Shown: in pieces, positions 7,669 through 15,266 of the stretch
Numbering within the stretch: the first letter of the stretch is position 1
Layout of the letters: the number at the start of each line of letters is the position of its first letter
DNA from: SIG299 sp964544055
GTDB lineage: Bacteria; Bacillota; Clostridia; Lachnospirales; Lachnospiraceae
Assembly (NCBI GenBank): GCA_964544055.1
Contig: CAZJAA010000044.1
Location: forward strand, 1 to 18,846
Length of the DNA stretch: 18,846 nt
Direction: 5' to 3'
The notes under the pieces: model-generated
Database searches by the model: none
What the model saw: the letters and a program-made list of their open reading frames with translations, nothing else
What the model was told of the DNA's origin: nothing
Program-made: the position numbers and the translations under genes

Positions 7669-9090
7669 TTATAATTCCTTCAGGAACGCCACATAGCCCT
7701 GTTTTGCTTCATAAACATCGGACTTGCTGACAATCTCCCAAGGAGCATGCATGTTTAATACCGGCACACCACTGTCAATTACCTGCATATTATACTTAGC
7801 CATAATGTAAGCAATCGTACCGCCGCCGCCTTCATCAACCCGACCAAGCTCTGCTGTCTGGAACGGAACCTTATGTGTTTCCAGTGCAGCACGCAGTTTT
7901 GCAATATATTCCGGATTTGCATCATTGGAACCGGATTTACCACGGCTTCCGGTATATTTGTTAAATACAAGTCCCTTGCCAAAATATGCGGTGTTCTTCT
8001 TTTCATTCACAGAAGGATAATTCGGATCAAAGGCTGCACTCACATCAGAGGAGAGCATATGCGAATTTGCAAGTGCACGTCTCACCTTTAATTCAGAATA
8101 ATCACCCATACGATCCATAACCTCTGCCACAGCATTTTCAAAGAATACAGACTGCATTCCGGTAGCTCCCACACTGCCGATTTCTTCCTTGTCTACCAGC
8201 AGACAGACTGCAGTACGGTCTGTTTCTTTTAATTCAAATAACGCAGCTGCGGAGGTATAGGCACAAACTCTGTCATCATGTCCATATCCCATTACCATGC
8301 TTCTGTCCAGACCAAAATCTCTGGCTACTCCGGCAGGAACTGCTTCAATTTCTGCTGAAATAAAATCATCTGCCTCAATGTCATAAGCATCCTTTAGCAG
8401 TTTCAGGATATTTGCCTTAACGGCATCCTTTTCTTCACCCTCCAGCGGTATGCTGCCAATCAGAATGTTTAAATCTTCTCCCTCGATAAACTCAGAAGCC
8501 TTTTTTCCCATCTGCTTTGCAGAAAGATGAATCAACAGGTCTGTAATACCAACCACCGGGTCTTCCACCTTTTCACCGATACATACATTCACTGCCGTAC
8601 CGTCTTTTTTTACCACAACGCCATGCAGTGCCAGCGGTAAGGTTACCCACTGATATTTTTTGATACCGCCGTAATAATGGGTATCTAACAATGCCATTTC
8701 GGTATCCTCATAAAGCGGAACCTGCTTTAAATCAATTCTCGGAGAATCTACATGGGCACCCAGAATTTTCATACCCTTTTCCAGCGGCTCAGAACCGATG
8801 AGAAACAGTGCAAGTGCCTTGCCCATGTTGTTAAAATATACCTTATCTCCTGCACTCAGCTTTTTATTTTCTGCAATGACATCGCTTAAATTCCGGTAGC
8901 CGCATGCCTCTGCCATGCGCACCACCTCAGCAACACATTCTCTTTCTGTTTTGCAGTCAGAGATAAACTTTTTATAATTTTCATTCAGTTTGAATACTTC
9001 TTTTTTTACTTTTTCGGAATATCCAAGCCACGCATTTTTCTTTTCCTGTGCCTTGGCATCTTTGCTTTCCTTTGTCTTCTTTGCAGCCAT
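7669..9090 (-). CDS. M18 family metalloaminopeptidase
   Basis: Cytosolic zinc aminopeptidase that trims N-terminal residues from peptides; M18 enzymes often prefer acidic residues. The 473-residue chain is in the normal size range for the family. Metal-binding and catalytic motifs are visible: HVDSPR (113-118), GHDDR (270-274), the catalytic glutamate in DKEEIGS (300-306), SSDVSAAFDP (347-356) and a C-terminal H448 in NMHAPWE. The lysine-rich first 20 residues look like a charged tail. AGAGAGG lies 9 nt before the ATG. It has its own promoter (TTGTTT, 17 nt, TATACT) and terminator, so it is probably monocistronic. Exact substrate preference cannot be read from sequence. Confidence 0.94.
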   Translation of the reverse strand: MAAKKTKESKDAKAQEKKNAWLGYSEKVKKEVFKLNENYKKFISDCKTERECVAEVVRMAEACGYRNLSDVIAENKKLSAGDKVYFNNMGKALALFLIGSEPLEKGMKILGAHVDSPRIDLKQVPLYEDTEMALLDTHYYGGIKKYQWVTLPLALHGVVVKKDGTAVNVCIGEKVEDPVVGITDLLIHLSAKQMGKKASEFIEGEDLNILIGSIPLEGEEKDAVKANILKLLKDAYDIEADDFISAEIEAVPAGVARDFGLDRSMVMGYGHDDRVCAYTSAAALFELKETDRTAVCLLVDKEEIGSVGATGMQSVFFENAVAEVMDRMGDYSELKVRRALANSHMLSSDVSAAFDPNYPSVNEKKNTAYFGKGLVFNKYTGSRGKSGSNDANPEYIAKLRAALETHKVPFQTAELGRVDEGGGGTIAYIMAKYNMQVIDSGVPVLNMHAPWEIVSKSDVYEAKQGYVAFLKEL

Positions 9091-9126
9091 ACAGAATAAC
9101 CTCTCTTTACTAATAATGATGTGTCC

Positions 9127-9155
9127 AGTATACTATTTTTTTAATTAGAAAACAA
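9127..9155 (-). promoter_or_regulatory. Sigma-A promoter of the M18 aminopeptidase gene
   Basis: TTGTTT (9155-9150), a 17-nt spacer and TATACT (9132-9127) on the minus strand, about 37 bases before the start codon. Confidence 0.72.
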
Positions 9156-9181
9156 GCCTATTCTGTACTCTTTTTCATAAT

Positions 9182-11857
9182 TCAGTCGGTGCTCATCATC
9201 GAATGCAATGCACGGATGTACTCCGTTCCATCATAGCCAACGGCATAGACATAATTTCCTTTTATGAAAAAGAGTGTTTCGTTGCATTCGACAAGCAGGT
9301 AAATATTTTCTACTTCGTAAAGCGTCCGTTCTTTCTCAAACAAGCAGAAATCAGACAGCATATAGCTGTTTTCATATTCATCATACACGCTTTCATTTTC
9401 CAATATCATCTTATTTCCGGTCTGCGAACTCCAAAGTACGGCAGCTTCATCCAGAGTAACGATATAATCAAAGTCCATGCCTTTTCCATCGTATACCTGT
9501 TTTCCCTGATAATATATGGATTTTTCATACACAGGAATCATGCTTTCCTCCATACTGTATGGATTCTGCATTTCTTCTCCACAGTTCTGACTTACTGTCA
9601 CATAACCGGTATCTGAATAAGAAATCAGGAGTTTTTGCATATCTTCCCGAAGCTCCACCGTGAAACAGCTTAACTCACCATCTTTTGTATGCTCTTCCAG
9701 AAACAGAGTTGTTCCGAAAGTACGGCACATCAGATAGCCTTTTTCGCCCCAACCCTTTTCGATGTATTCCGGTGTTACTCCATCACCCATGATAAGTGTT
9801 TCCCCGTCATAGGCCCCATATACCCAGTTTCCGGACAATTCGTCCCGATAATAGCAGAATGTTTCGCTATAATCCGTGCTGGTAAAGTCATTTACCATAA
9901 CCGGGTTATCAATAATCCGAAGGAGATTTAAATTAACATCCAGCAAATATACCTTATTCTGATAGAGCACCGGATATAATTTATTTTCCTCTGCCAACGT
10001 TACCGTATAAATCTGAGTCTTACACTCCATGTCCTTGCCATCACCGAATTTATTTAAAAATACGGTACGGTTCAGCACTACTTCCCCGTCTTCATTGATA
10101 AGACAGCCGTCATTTTCCATCAGGATATAATCAACTCCTGCCAGACGGTCAGCATCATCCGGCATTGAACCCATCTGCTCACAGTATACATGCTTCAGTT
10201 TCAGATTTTCATCATAAAAGTAATAGGTGCATCCATTGTCCCAGTTGTTGTAATCATAACGCATTTCCAGATAGCCATTGCCTAACCGGTTAATTGTCAG
10301 CCAGTCCATGATCTGGATGTCTTCCAGTAATACCTTTCCGGCTGCGTTAATAACAATACCGTTTTGCCAGTCATCCGCATCCTGTGCAATAACATAATAA
10401 CCACGTTCCACGTCCAGTACTTCCAGATTGGAATACGACGGTGCAACAGAATATGCTTTCTTCTCTAAATCATAAATACCATAGTATGCCTTCTGTTCTC
10501 CGTCTGCATTCTGACGAATCTGGCCGATTGGCAGATAGCGTGCGGAAAGAACACCATAAACCATATGATTTAACGTAACATTATAAAACCTTGCAACTTC
10601 TTCCCAGTTGTGATTGTATACCGTCATGTCGCCATAATAAAAGTCAAACGTTGTATTTTGCGGGTTAAAGAATACAAAATACTGCCCTTCTTCCAACGGT
10701 TCTTTCGTTAAAAGTTCTATTGGCTCTTTCGGCTTTGCTTCTGTATGCGACACTTCCGCACCTTCGGGCATTATCACCGGAACGTAACCCAAATCCAGTA
10801 CCATCTGCTGTCCCTCTTCTCCGGTCAGCCAGTCAAATATTTTTCTGGCATTGGAATCCTCCGGGGTATCTGTGCGGATAACCGCATAAAACGCATTATT
10901 TAACGAATAGGAGCCATCATAAATTGTCTGTGTGGATGGAACTACACCGTCTACTCCAAGCAGCTTCAAATCCTTTTCATAGTACATATTATTGGCATAA
11001 TAAAAGACGGAATAGCCGAGCGTGTTGTCCTCATTATTGTAGGACAGCATTCCCTCCAGAATATCTGACATAGTACTGTAACGGAATACATTATCTCCGC
11101 TGACCAGTTCTTTCTCCTTCATTACCAGCTTCTGCATCAGCGTCTGGCTGCCGGAGCCTGACGGACGCTGAAACGCCAGCAGCTCTTTATTGGGGCCGCC
11201 TACTTCTGCCCAGTTTGTAATTTTTCCGGAGTAAATGTCTGCCAGCTGCTCTGTTGTTAAGGTGTCAAGCGGATTTGCAGTATTTGTCAGAAATACCAGA
11301 GCATCCAGACCGATTGGCTTAATAAGCAACGGTTCTGTTTTCATGCGCTCTACAATGGCTTCTGACGGCTCATACACAATAAGCAATTCTACTTCCCCAT
11401 TATACAGACGATTATAAGAATTGGTTGTTTTGGTATGTACCACTTTTTCTGCTGCCACATCTGCACCTTCGCCCGTTGCCAGCATAAAAACAGCTTCCGA
11501 AAGCGGCAGAGTTGCCGTAGAGCCGTCCACCACCGGATAAGTGTCCGCAGTCATGGTTCCGGCAATTTCTGCGATGTTACTTTGCGGTACCGGGGAGGCC
11601 ATGGCAAACGGAGCTTTCACTTCCACCGGCTTTTTCGTTGGTTGCGGTGTTGCTGTTTCCTCTGCGGTCGGCACAGGTGTCTGCACCGCAGTTGGCGTTG
11701 GTGTCTTCTCTGCATCATTCGTTGGCATTGGTGTCTGCGTTATTGCTGCCGTTTCTGTCGGAAATTTTTCCGGCTCTGTTGTCCCATTGCTACAACCGGC
11801 ACAAAGTGCGAGCAACAAACCTGTTAAAACTAAGAAACGCTCTTTTTTCATTTTCAC
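9182..11857 (-). CDS. Lipoprotein: PstS-like domain fused to a long C-terminal region
   Basis: Secreted, membrane-anchored protein of about 891 residues. A lysine-rich signal peptide ends in a lipobox-like LCAGC (lipid-carrying C22; the -3 residue is C, which is atypical). A Thr/Pro-rich linker (about 40-80) follows, with repeated TPTP/TPVP units suited to crossing the cell wall. Residues about 90-365 look like a phosphate-type binding protein: VDGSTAT, LTTEQLADIYSGKITNW and RPSGSGSQ are PstS-like. The remaining ~500 residues have many Tyr/Trp/Asp strands with WG-repeat-like phrases (LINEDGEVVL, GIVINAAGKVLL, GIYDLEKKAY), suggesting a beta-propeller-like sensor. No pst transporter genes are nearby. 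GTG at 11857 is 8 nt from GGAGG; ATG at 11851 and TTG at 11872 are alternatives. Confidence 0.8.
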   Translation of the reverse strand: MKMKKERFLVLTGLLLALCAGCSNGTTEPEKFPTETAAITQTPMPTNDAEKTPTPTAVQTPVPTAEETATPQPTKKPVEVKAPFAMASPVPQSNIAEIAGTMTADTYPVVDGSTATLPLSEAVFMLATGEGADVAAEKVVHTKTTNSYNRLYNGEVELLIVYEPSEAIVERMKTEPLLIKPIGLDALVFLTNTANPLDTLTTEQLADIYSGKITNWAEVGGPNKELLAFQRPSGSGSQTLMQKLVMKEKELVSGDNVFRYSTMSDILEGMLSYNNEDNTLGYSVFYYANNMYYEKDLKLLGVDGVVPSTQTIYDGSYSLNNAFYAVIRTDTPEDSNARKIFDWLTGEEGQQMVLDLGYVPVIMPEGAEVSHTEAKPKEPIELLTKEPLEEGQYFVFFNPQNTTFDFYYGDMTVYNHNWEEVARFYNVTLNHMVYGVLSARYLPIGQIRQNADGEQKAYYGIYDLEKKAYSVAPSYSNLEVLDVERGYYVIAQDADDWQNGIVINAAGKVLLEDIQIMDWLTINRLGNGYLEMRYDYNNWDNGCTYYFYDENLKLKHVYCEQMGSMPDDADRLAGVDYILMENDGCLINEDGEVVLNRTVFLNKFGDGKDMECKTQIYTVTLAEENKLYPVLYQNKVYLLDVNLNLLRIIDNPVMVNDFTSTDYSETFCYYRDELSGNWVYGAYDGETLIMGDGVTPEYIEKGWGEKGYLMCRTFGTTLFLEEHTKDGELSCFTVELREDMQKLLISYSDTGYVTVSQNCGEEMQNPYSMEESMIPVYEKSIYYQGKQVYDGKGMDFDYIVTLDEAAVLWSSQTGNKMILENESVYDEYENSYMLSDFCLFEKERTLYEVENIYLLVECNETLFFIKGNYVYAVGYDGTEYIRALHSMMSTD

Positions 11858-11941
11858 TTTCTTCCCCTCCAATCAAAAATGAATCTGTTAAAATCAAGCT
11901 ACTCCTTTTTTATGTCATTTTTCCGTCAGAAATGTTACAAT

Positions 11942-12832
11942 TTAACATTCTTTTGACGACTGTAGCATTGTTTTTAAATCCTCCACTGTAAATTCGTACT
12001 TTTTATCACAGAAATGACAGTTTACTTCAATTGATTTTCCCTCAGCTATCATTTCCTGCAAATCCTTTTTTCCTACACTTGCAACTGCCTTTTCCACACG
12101 CTCTCTCGAACAATTGCAGTAATACTCGGTTGGCACAGTTTCCAGCATCTTAGGTTCAAAATCTGCCAATACATACTCTAAGATTTCCTCCGGTGTCATC
12201 CCCTCATCCAGCAGGGAAGAAATTCTTGTCACTTCGGTCAGCTTCTGTTCCAAACGGGCAATCACCGCCTCCTCTGCAAACGGCATTAATTGGATAACAA
12301 AACCGCCTGCCTGACGAACCGTGTTATCCTTATTCATCAGAACGCCAAGTGCCACTGCAGACGGCACCTGCTCGGATACAGCAAAATAACAGGTTAAATC
12401 CTCAGCAATTTCACCGGAAATCAAATCAACCTGCCCTACATACGGCTCCTTCATGCCAATATCACGGATGACCTGCAGCATTCCATGACCAACGGCACCA
12501 CCCACATCAAGCTTTCCCTCGGCACTTGGCGGTAACATTACGTCTGGATTGTGCACATACCCCTTTACCCTTGCTTGGGAGTCTGCCGTTACTACCACGC
12601 CTCCGATGGGACCATCTCCGCGGATTTGAAGGGTAATCAAATCATTATCCCCTTTCATCATACTGCCCATCATGGCACCGGCGGTCAAAAGCCGTCCCAG
12701 TGCTGCCGAAGCTACCGGACTTGTGTTGTGTATTCTTCTTGCTTCTTCCACTAAATTTTTTGTTGTCGCCGCAAAGGCACGAACCTGTCCGTCCGCAGCG
12801 GTTGCTCTTACAATGTAATCCTTATACTCCAT
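11942..12832 (-). CDS. hslO: Hsp33 redox-regulated chaperone
   Basis: Holdase chaperone switched on by oxidation. The 296-residue protein has the Hsp33 N-terminal domain (RATAADGQVRAF, then the RGDGPIGG segment around 71-78) and the redox switch at the C-terminus: CNC (C239, C241) and CHFC (C272, C275), the four zinc ligands that form disulfides on oxidative stress. AGAGAGGAC lies upstream of the ATG. It follows the cyclo-ligase gene by 56 bp and may be co-transcribed with it. Length is usual for the family. A ~84-bp gap separates it from the lipoprotein gene downstream; I see no clear terminator there. Confidence 0.96.
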   Translation of the reverse strand: MEYKDYIVRATAADGQVRAFAATTKNLVEEARRIHNTSPVASAALGRLLTAGAMMGSMMKGDNDLITLQIRGDGPIGGVVVTADSQARVKGYVHNPDVMLPPSAEGKLDVGGAVGHGMLQVIRDIGMKEPYVGQVDLISGEIAEDLTCYFAVSEQVPSAVALGVLMNKDNTVRQAGGFVIQLMPFAEEAVIARLEQKLTEVTRISSLLDEGMTPEEILEYVLADFEPKMLETVPTEYYCNCSRERVEKAVASVGKKDLQEMIAEGKSIEVNCHFCDKKYEFTVEDLKTMLQSSKEC

Positions 12833-12888
12833 TTTTTATTGTCCTCTCTGTTAAAACTCTTTATACTGCAGTTTGAAAAGCAGTGGCA

Positions 12889-13593
12889 TCAATCCAGAAA
12901 TTCCACAACGATATCGACGATTAATTCTATGATGTCCTCCACCGCTTCCAGCCAGCGATATTTTTCTTCTCCCGGCATTATAACGCTCAAACCAGTCAGA
13001 ATGCAATCCATTTTTTTATCATGTTCCTCCATGGGAAGTGTTCCGTAAAACATCTGACATGGAAATGCCAGTGCCGTCAGATACGGCTTGAAACCGCAGG
13101 TATTTTCTATTTTACTTATATATCGGTCATAAAAACCGCCGCCATAACCAATGCGTCCACCCCGACGATCAAAAACAGCACCGGGAAGCAGCAGAATATC
13201 ACTTTTTTTTGGTACTACAGGTTCTTTTTTCTGCGGCTGCGGCTCTAAAATTCCATGATAGCCTGGAAACAGTTCCTCCCATGAACAAATTTCATAAAAC
13301 TCCATTTCTGTTCCTTCTACCTTGGGCAATGCTACTCGTTTGCCGATTTTTAAAGCTTCCTGAATCAGTTTTTTTGTATCCACCTCACTTTTATAAGAAG
13401 CGTAGACAAATACAGTTTCCGCCGTTTTAAAATTCTTACTGGCAAACACCTGCTTTTTTATTTTTTCTGACAGCTTTGCTCTCTTATCAAAAGACAATTC
13501 ATTTCTTTTCTTTAAACAGGCAGCACGCAGTTTTTTCTTTTTTTCTGCATTTTTTGAATTTTGTTTTTCCGAAAAATTGTATGTACGAGCCAT
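12889..13593 (-). CDS. 5-formyltetrahydrofolate cyclo-ligase
   Basis: ATP-dependent conversion of 5-formyl-THF to 5,10-methenyl-THF, recycling a dead-end folate. The core is recognisable: basic N-terminal helix (LRAACLKKRNEL), the central KVEGTEMEFY segment, the ATP/folate loop with GRIGYGGGFYDRY (146-158), and the C-terminal HDKKMDCILT (191-200) in place of the more usual HD-x-x-x-D-x-I-x-T. At 234 residues it is longer than many homologues: about 20 extra charged residues precede the core and about 30 residues follow it, ending in an acidic, hydrophobic helix. GAGGG lies 6 nt before the ATG. A short inverted repeat CACATA-T-TATGTG (13646-13658) lies upstream. Confidence 0.94.
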   Translation of the reverse strand: MARTYNFSEKQNSKNAEKKKKLRAACLKKRNELSFDKRAKLSEKIKKQVFASKNFKTAETVFVYASYKSEVDTKKLIQEALKIGKRVALPKVEGTEMEFYEICSWEELFPGYHGILEPQPQKKEPVVPKKSDILLLPGAVFDRRGGRIGYGGGFYDRYISKIENTCGFKPYLTALAFPCQMFYGTLPMEEHDKKMDCILTGLSVIMPGEEKYRWLEAVEDIIELIVDIVVEFLD

Positions 13594-13725
13594 TCCATTC
13601 CCTCATTTCATGCATATTCCTAAACCATATTTTCCAATTAAACAACACATATTATGTGCAAATCAGCACGTCTTTGTCGTACAACCTTTTGAACGACTGA
13701 AACTGTAAAACCCGTAAAGTGAAGA

Positions 13726-14529
13726 TTACTTATAATATTTGTTTTCCTGAAATTTTTCTTTTGCTACAAAATATACTCTGCCACTATCTGCCTTAGGTTC
13801 CTCCTTTGTACCATCTCCGTATACGGCCACAAATTCCAACCCGGCTTCTTTAAGCAACGAAATAATTTTTTCCACGGAATACGCACGCTGGATATGGGAC
13901 TCCTCCATGCGTTCAAAGAGCGGCGGAAGTTCTTCTTCCGTTTCTTCCTCTTCTTCAAACTCAGCTTTGGAATAAATCGTAATATCATACTGATTGATAT
14001 GCGTTTCCTTATCGAAAAAGTTTTCCCAGATTAAGCTGCAATTTTCCCTGTTGTCTACCATGGTTCTGTTTCCCATCAAAACCTCATAATGGTATTCCGT
14101 CTTCATATCAAAAATAAAACACCCACCCGGATCCAGATAATTATTCACCAGCCGGAACACCTGTAACAATTCCTCTTCCGTGGTTAAATAATTTAGGGAA
14201 TCACATACACTGATGATTGCCGCCACTGTTCCAAACAGTTCAAATTCGCGCATATCCTGATTCAGATACAAAATATCGTTCTCTTCGAGATGCTCATAGC
14301 GAGCAATATCCAGCATCTCCTCCGACAAATCAATGCCAATCATATCGAATCCATGCCCGGCAAGCAGACGTGTCATGCTTCCTGTGCCGCATCCCAGCTC
14401 ACAGATTAGACTACCCTGCGTCACGCCCTGCTCTGCAAGCATTGCAATAAGATAATCGGTCCACTCCTCATAAGGAATATTGTCCATAAAGGTTTCGTAT
14501 ACCTTTGCAAAACCGGTATATGCGTTCAT
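13726..14529 (-). CDS. Class I SAM-dependent methyltransferase
   Basis: Predicted soluble methyltransferase of unknown substrate, 267 residues. The Rossmann core shows motif I ELGCGTG (44-50), the acidic residue after strand 2 in GIDLSEEML (65-73), and a motif-II-like QDMREF (91-96), followed by a motif-III-like LDPGGCFIFD. A glutamate-rich insertion (FEEEEETEEELPP) interrupts the C-terminal half, which is otherwise the typical substrate-side region. AGGAGG precedes the ATG at an ideal distance, and a sigma-A promoter lies 36 bp further upstream. It is the last core gene on the minus strand before the accessory region. The 130-bp gap to the cyclo-ligase gene shows no convincing terminator. 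Confidence 0.9.
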   Translation of the reverse strand: MNAYTGFAKVYETFMDNIPYEEWTDYLIAMLAEQGVTQGSLICELGCGTGSMTRLLAGHGFDMIGIDLSEEMLDIARYEHLEENDILYLNQDMREFELFGTVAAIISVCDSLNYLTTEEELLQVFRLVNNYLDPGGCFIFDMKTEYHYEVLMGNRTMVDNRENCSLIWENFFDKETHINQYDITIYSKAEFEEEEETEEELPPLFERMEESHIQRAYSVEKIISLLKEAGLEFVAVYGDGTKEEPKADSGRVYFVAKEKFQENKYYK

Positions 14530-14564
14530 TGTTTATCCTCCTGAAGAAAATTTCATCCGAAAGT

Positions 14565-14593
14565 ATTATACAACACACTCGCACAATCCGCAA
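14565..14593 (-). promoter_or_regulatory. Sigma-A promoter of the methyltransferase gene
   Basis: TTGCGG (14593-14588), a 17-nt spacer and a consensus TATAAT (14570-14565) on the minus strand, about 36 bases before the start codon. Confidence 0.75.
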
Positions 14594-14752
14594 GCAGTTG
14601 CAAATTTGAAAATTTATGGGCGAAAACGTGAAAGACTTATCGAAAACGGTTGCTTTTTTACCTGCCATCTTGTATAATTGAATTTAGAAATGATTTTTAA
14701 TCTTTCATAATGTCACAATCCATTTTATCCCTGTTATTACTGAATAAGAACA

Positions 14753-14776
14753 AAGCTTGTGCCTTAGCACAAACTT
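14753..14776. other. Stable hairpin in non-coding region
   Basis: Arms AAGCTTGTGC (14753-14762) and GCACAAACTT (14767-14776) pair at 9 of 10 positions around a 4-nt loop. There is no T-run directly after it, so it does not look like a simple terminator. It belongs to a stretch (about 14680-14925) with no convincing gene. A 71-codon plus frame crosses it (14710-14925) but has no ribosome binding site. It may be part of a small repeat element or an RNA; the function is unknown. Confidence 0.4.
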
Positions 14777-14926
14777 ACGCCGATTACGGTCGTTTGCGGC
14801 AATTAGGAGTTCGTGTGAGTGTGCATCTTTGCGGAGCCTTTTTCTTCATGTTCATATGTGAAACGTCAACAATTATTTCACAACCCTTGAAAACAGCGCA
14901 GTTACGATATACACTTGCCGGATGAT

Positions 14927-15075
14927 TACTATGTCAGTGAAATATTTTATCTGCGTATAACGTATGAAACTATCGTGTACACTGGTGAAACCTTTTGTGT
15001 ATACAATGTGTAAAACATTGCGTACATCAGTGAAATATTTTTTGTCATATGCGTACGCCAGTGGAAACATTTTTG
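14927..15075 (+). repeat. Array of about six degenerate ~22-bp direct repeats
   Basis: The stretch can be parsed into units ending in GCGT or GTGT, most with a core like AGTGAAATATTTT. The cores lie at about 14936 (AGTGAAATATTTT), 14964 (TATGAAACTAT), 14984 (GGTGAAACCTTTT), 15007 (GTGTAAAACATT), 15029 (AGTGAAATATTTTTT) and 15060 (AGTGGAAACATTTTT). Unit lengths are about 22, 22, 23 and 31 bp; the longer one carries an extra TCATATGC-like piece. The array ends directly at the -35 box of the promoter at 15078. A bank of protein-binding sites is one reading. It lacks the exact repeats and spacers of a CRISPR array. Confidence 0.6.
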
Positions 15076-15077
15076 TC

Positions 15078-15106
15078 TTGCAAATTTTTCCCGGCACGTT
15101 TATACT
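15078..15106 (+). promoter_or_regulatory. Sigma-A promoter of the Rpn-family gene
   Basis: TTGCAA (15078-15083), a 17-nt spacer and TATACT (15101-15106). This predicts a start near 15113 and a leader of about 150 nt before the UUG start at 15267, containing the 36-bp tandem repeat. Confidence 0.7.
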
Positions 15107-15123
15107 GGAAGTGGAAAGATATC

Positions 15124-15195
15124 TACTGTTTATGCATACTTCACTACGAAAAAGACATTTACTGTTTATGCACGTTTCGCTACGGAAAAGATATT
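15124..15195 (+). repeat. Tandem duplication of a 36-bp unit
   Basis: Two adjacent 36-bp units, 15124-15159 and 15160-15195, both starting TACTGTTTATGCA and ending with GAAAAGAYATT-like sequence; they differ at about six positions. A partial, more diverged relative (ACTGGAAGTGGAAAGATATC, 15103-15122) precedes them. The period is 12 codons and the frame is open, so the pair would read as two 12-residue repeats with LLFMH...SLRKR if translated. The predicted promoter and start codon instead place them in the untranslated leader. Confidence 0.85.
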
Positions 15196-15266
15196 TTTCA
15201 GAAAAAACAGGGATAACCAGAACTGTTACGCTGCCATGCACGGCACAGACAAAGGAGGAACCTGTT

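Noticed and set aside
11870..11872. TTG start for the lipoprotein
   Set aside because: It sits inside the GGAGGGG ribosome binding site; GTG at 11857 or ATG at 11851 fits better.
11435..11882. Three overlapping plus-strand frames rich in Cys/His/Arg or Val/Gly
   Set aside because: They are antisense to the low-complexity Thr/Pro linker and signal peptide of the lipoprotein, which explains their composition.
14710..14925. Plus-strand 71-codon frame
   Set aside because: No ribosome binding site or promoter, and it crosses a hairpin; kept only as a non-coding observation.
14927..15195. Possible CRISPR array
   Set aside because: Repeats are degenerate, of unequal period and have no unique spacers; no cas genes are present.
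14964..15266. N-terminal extension of the Rpn protein from the ATG at 14964
   Set aside because: No Shine-Dalgarno before that ATG, the predicted promoter lies downstream of it, and AAAGGAGG marks the UUG at 15267.
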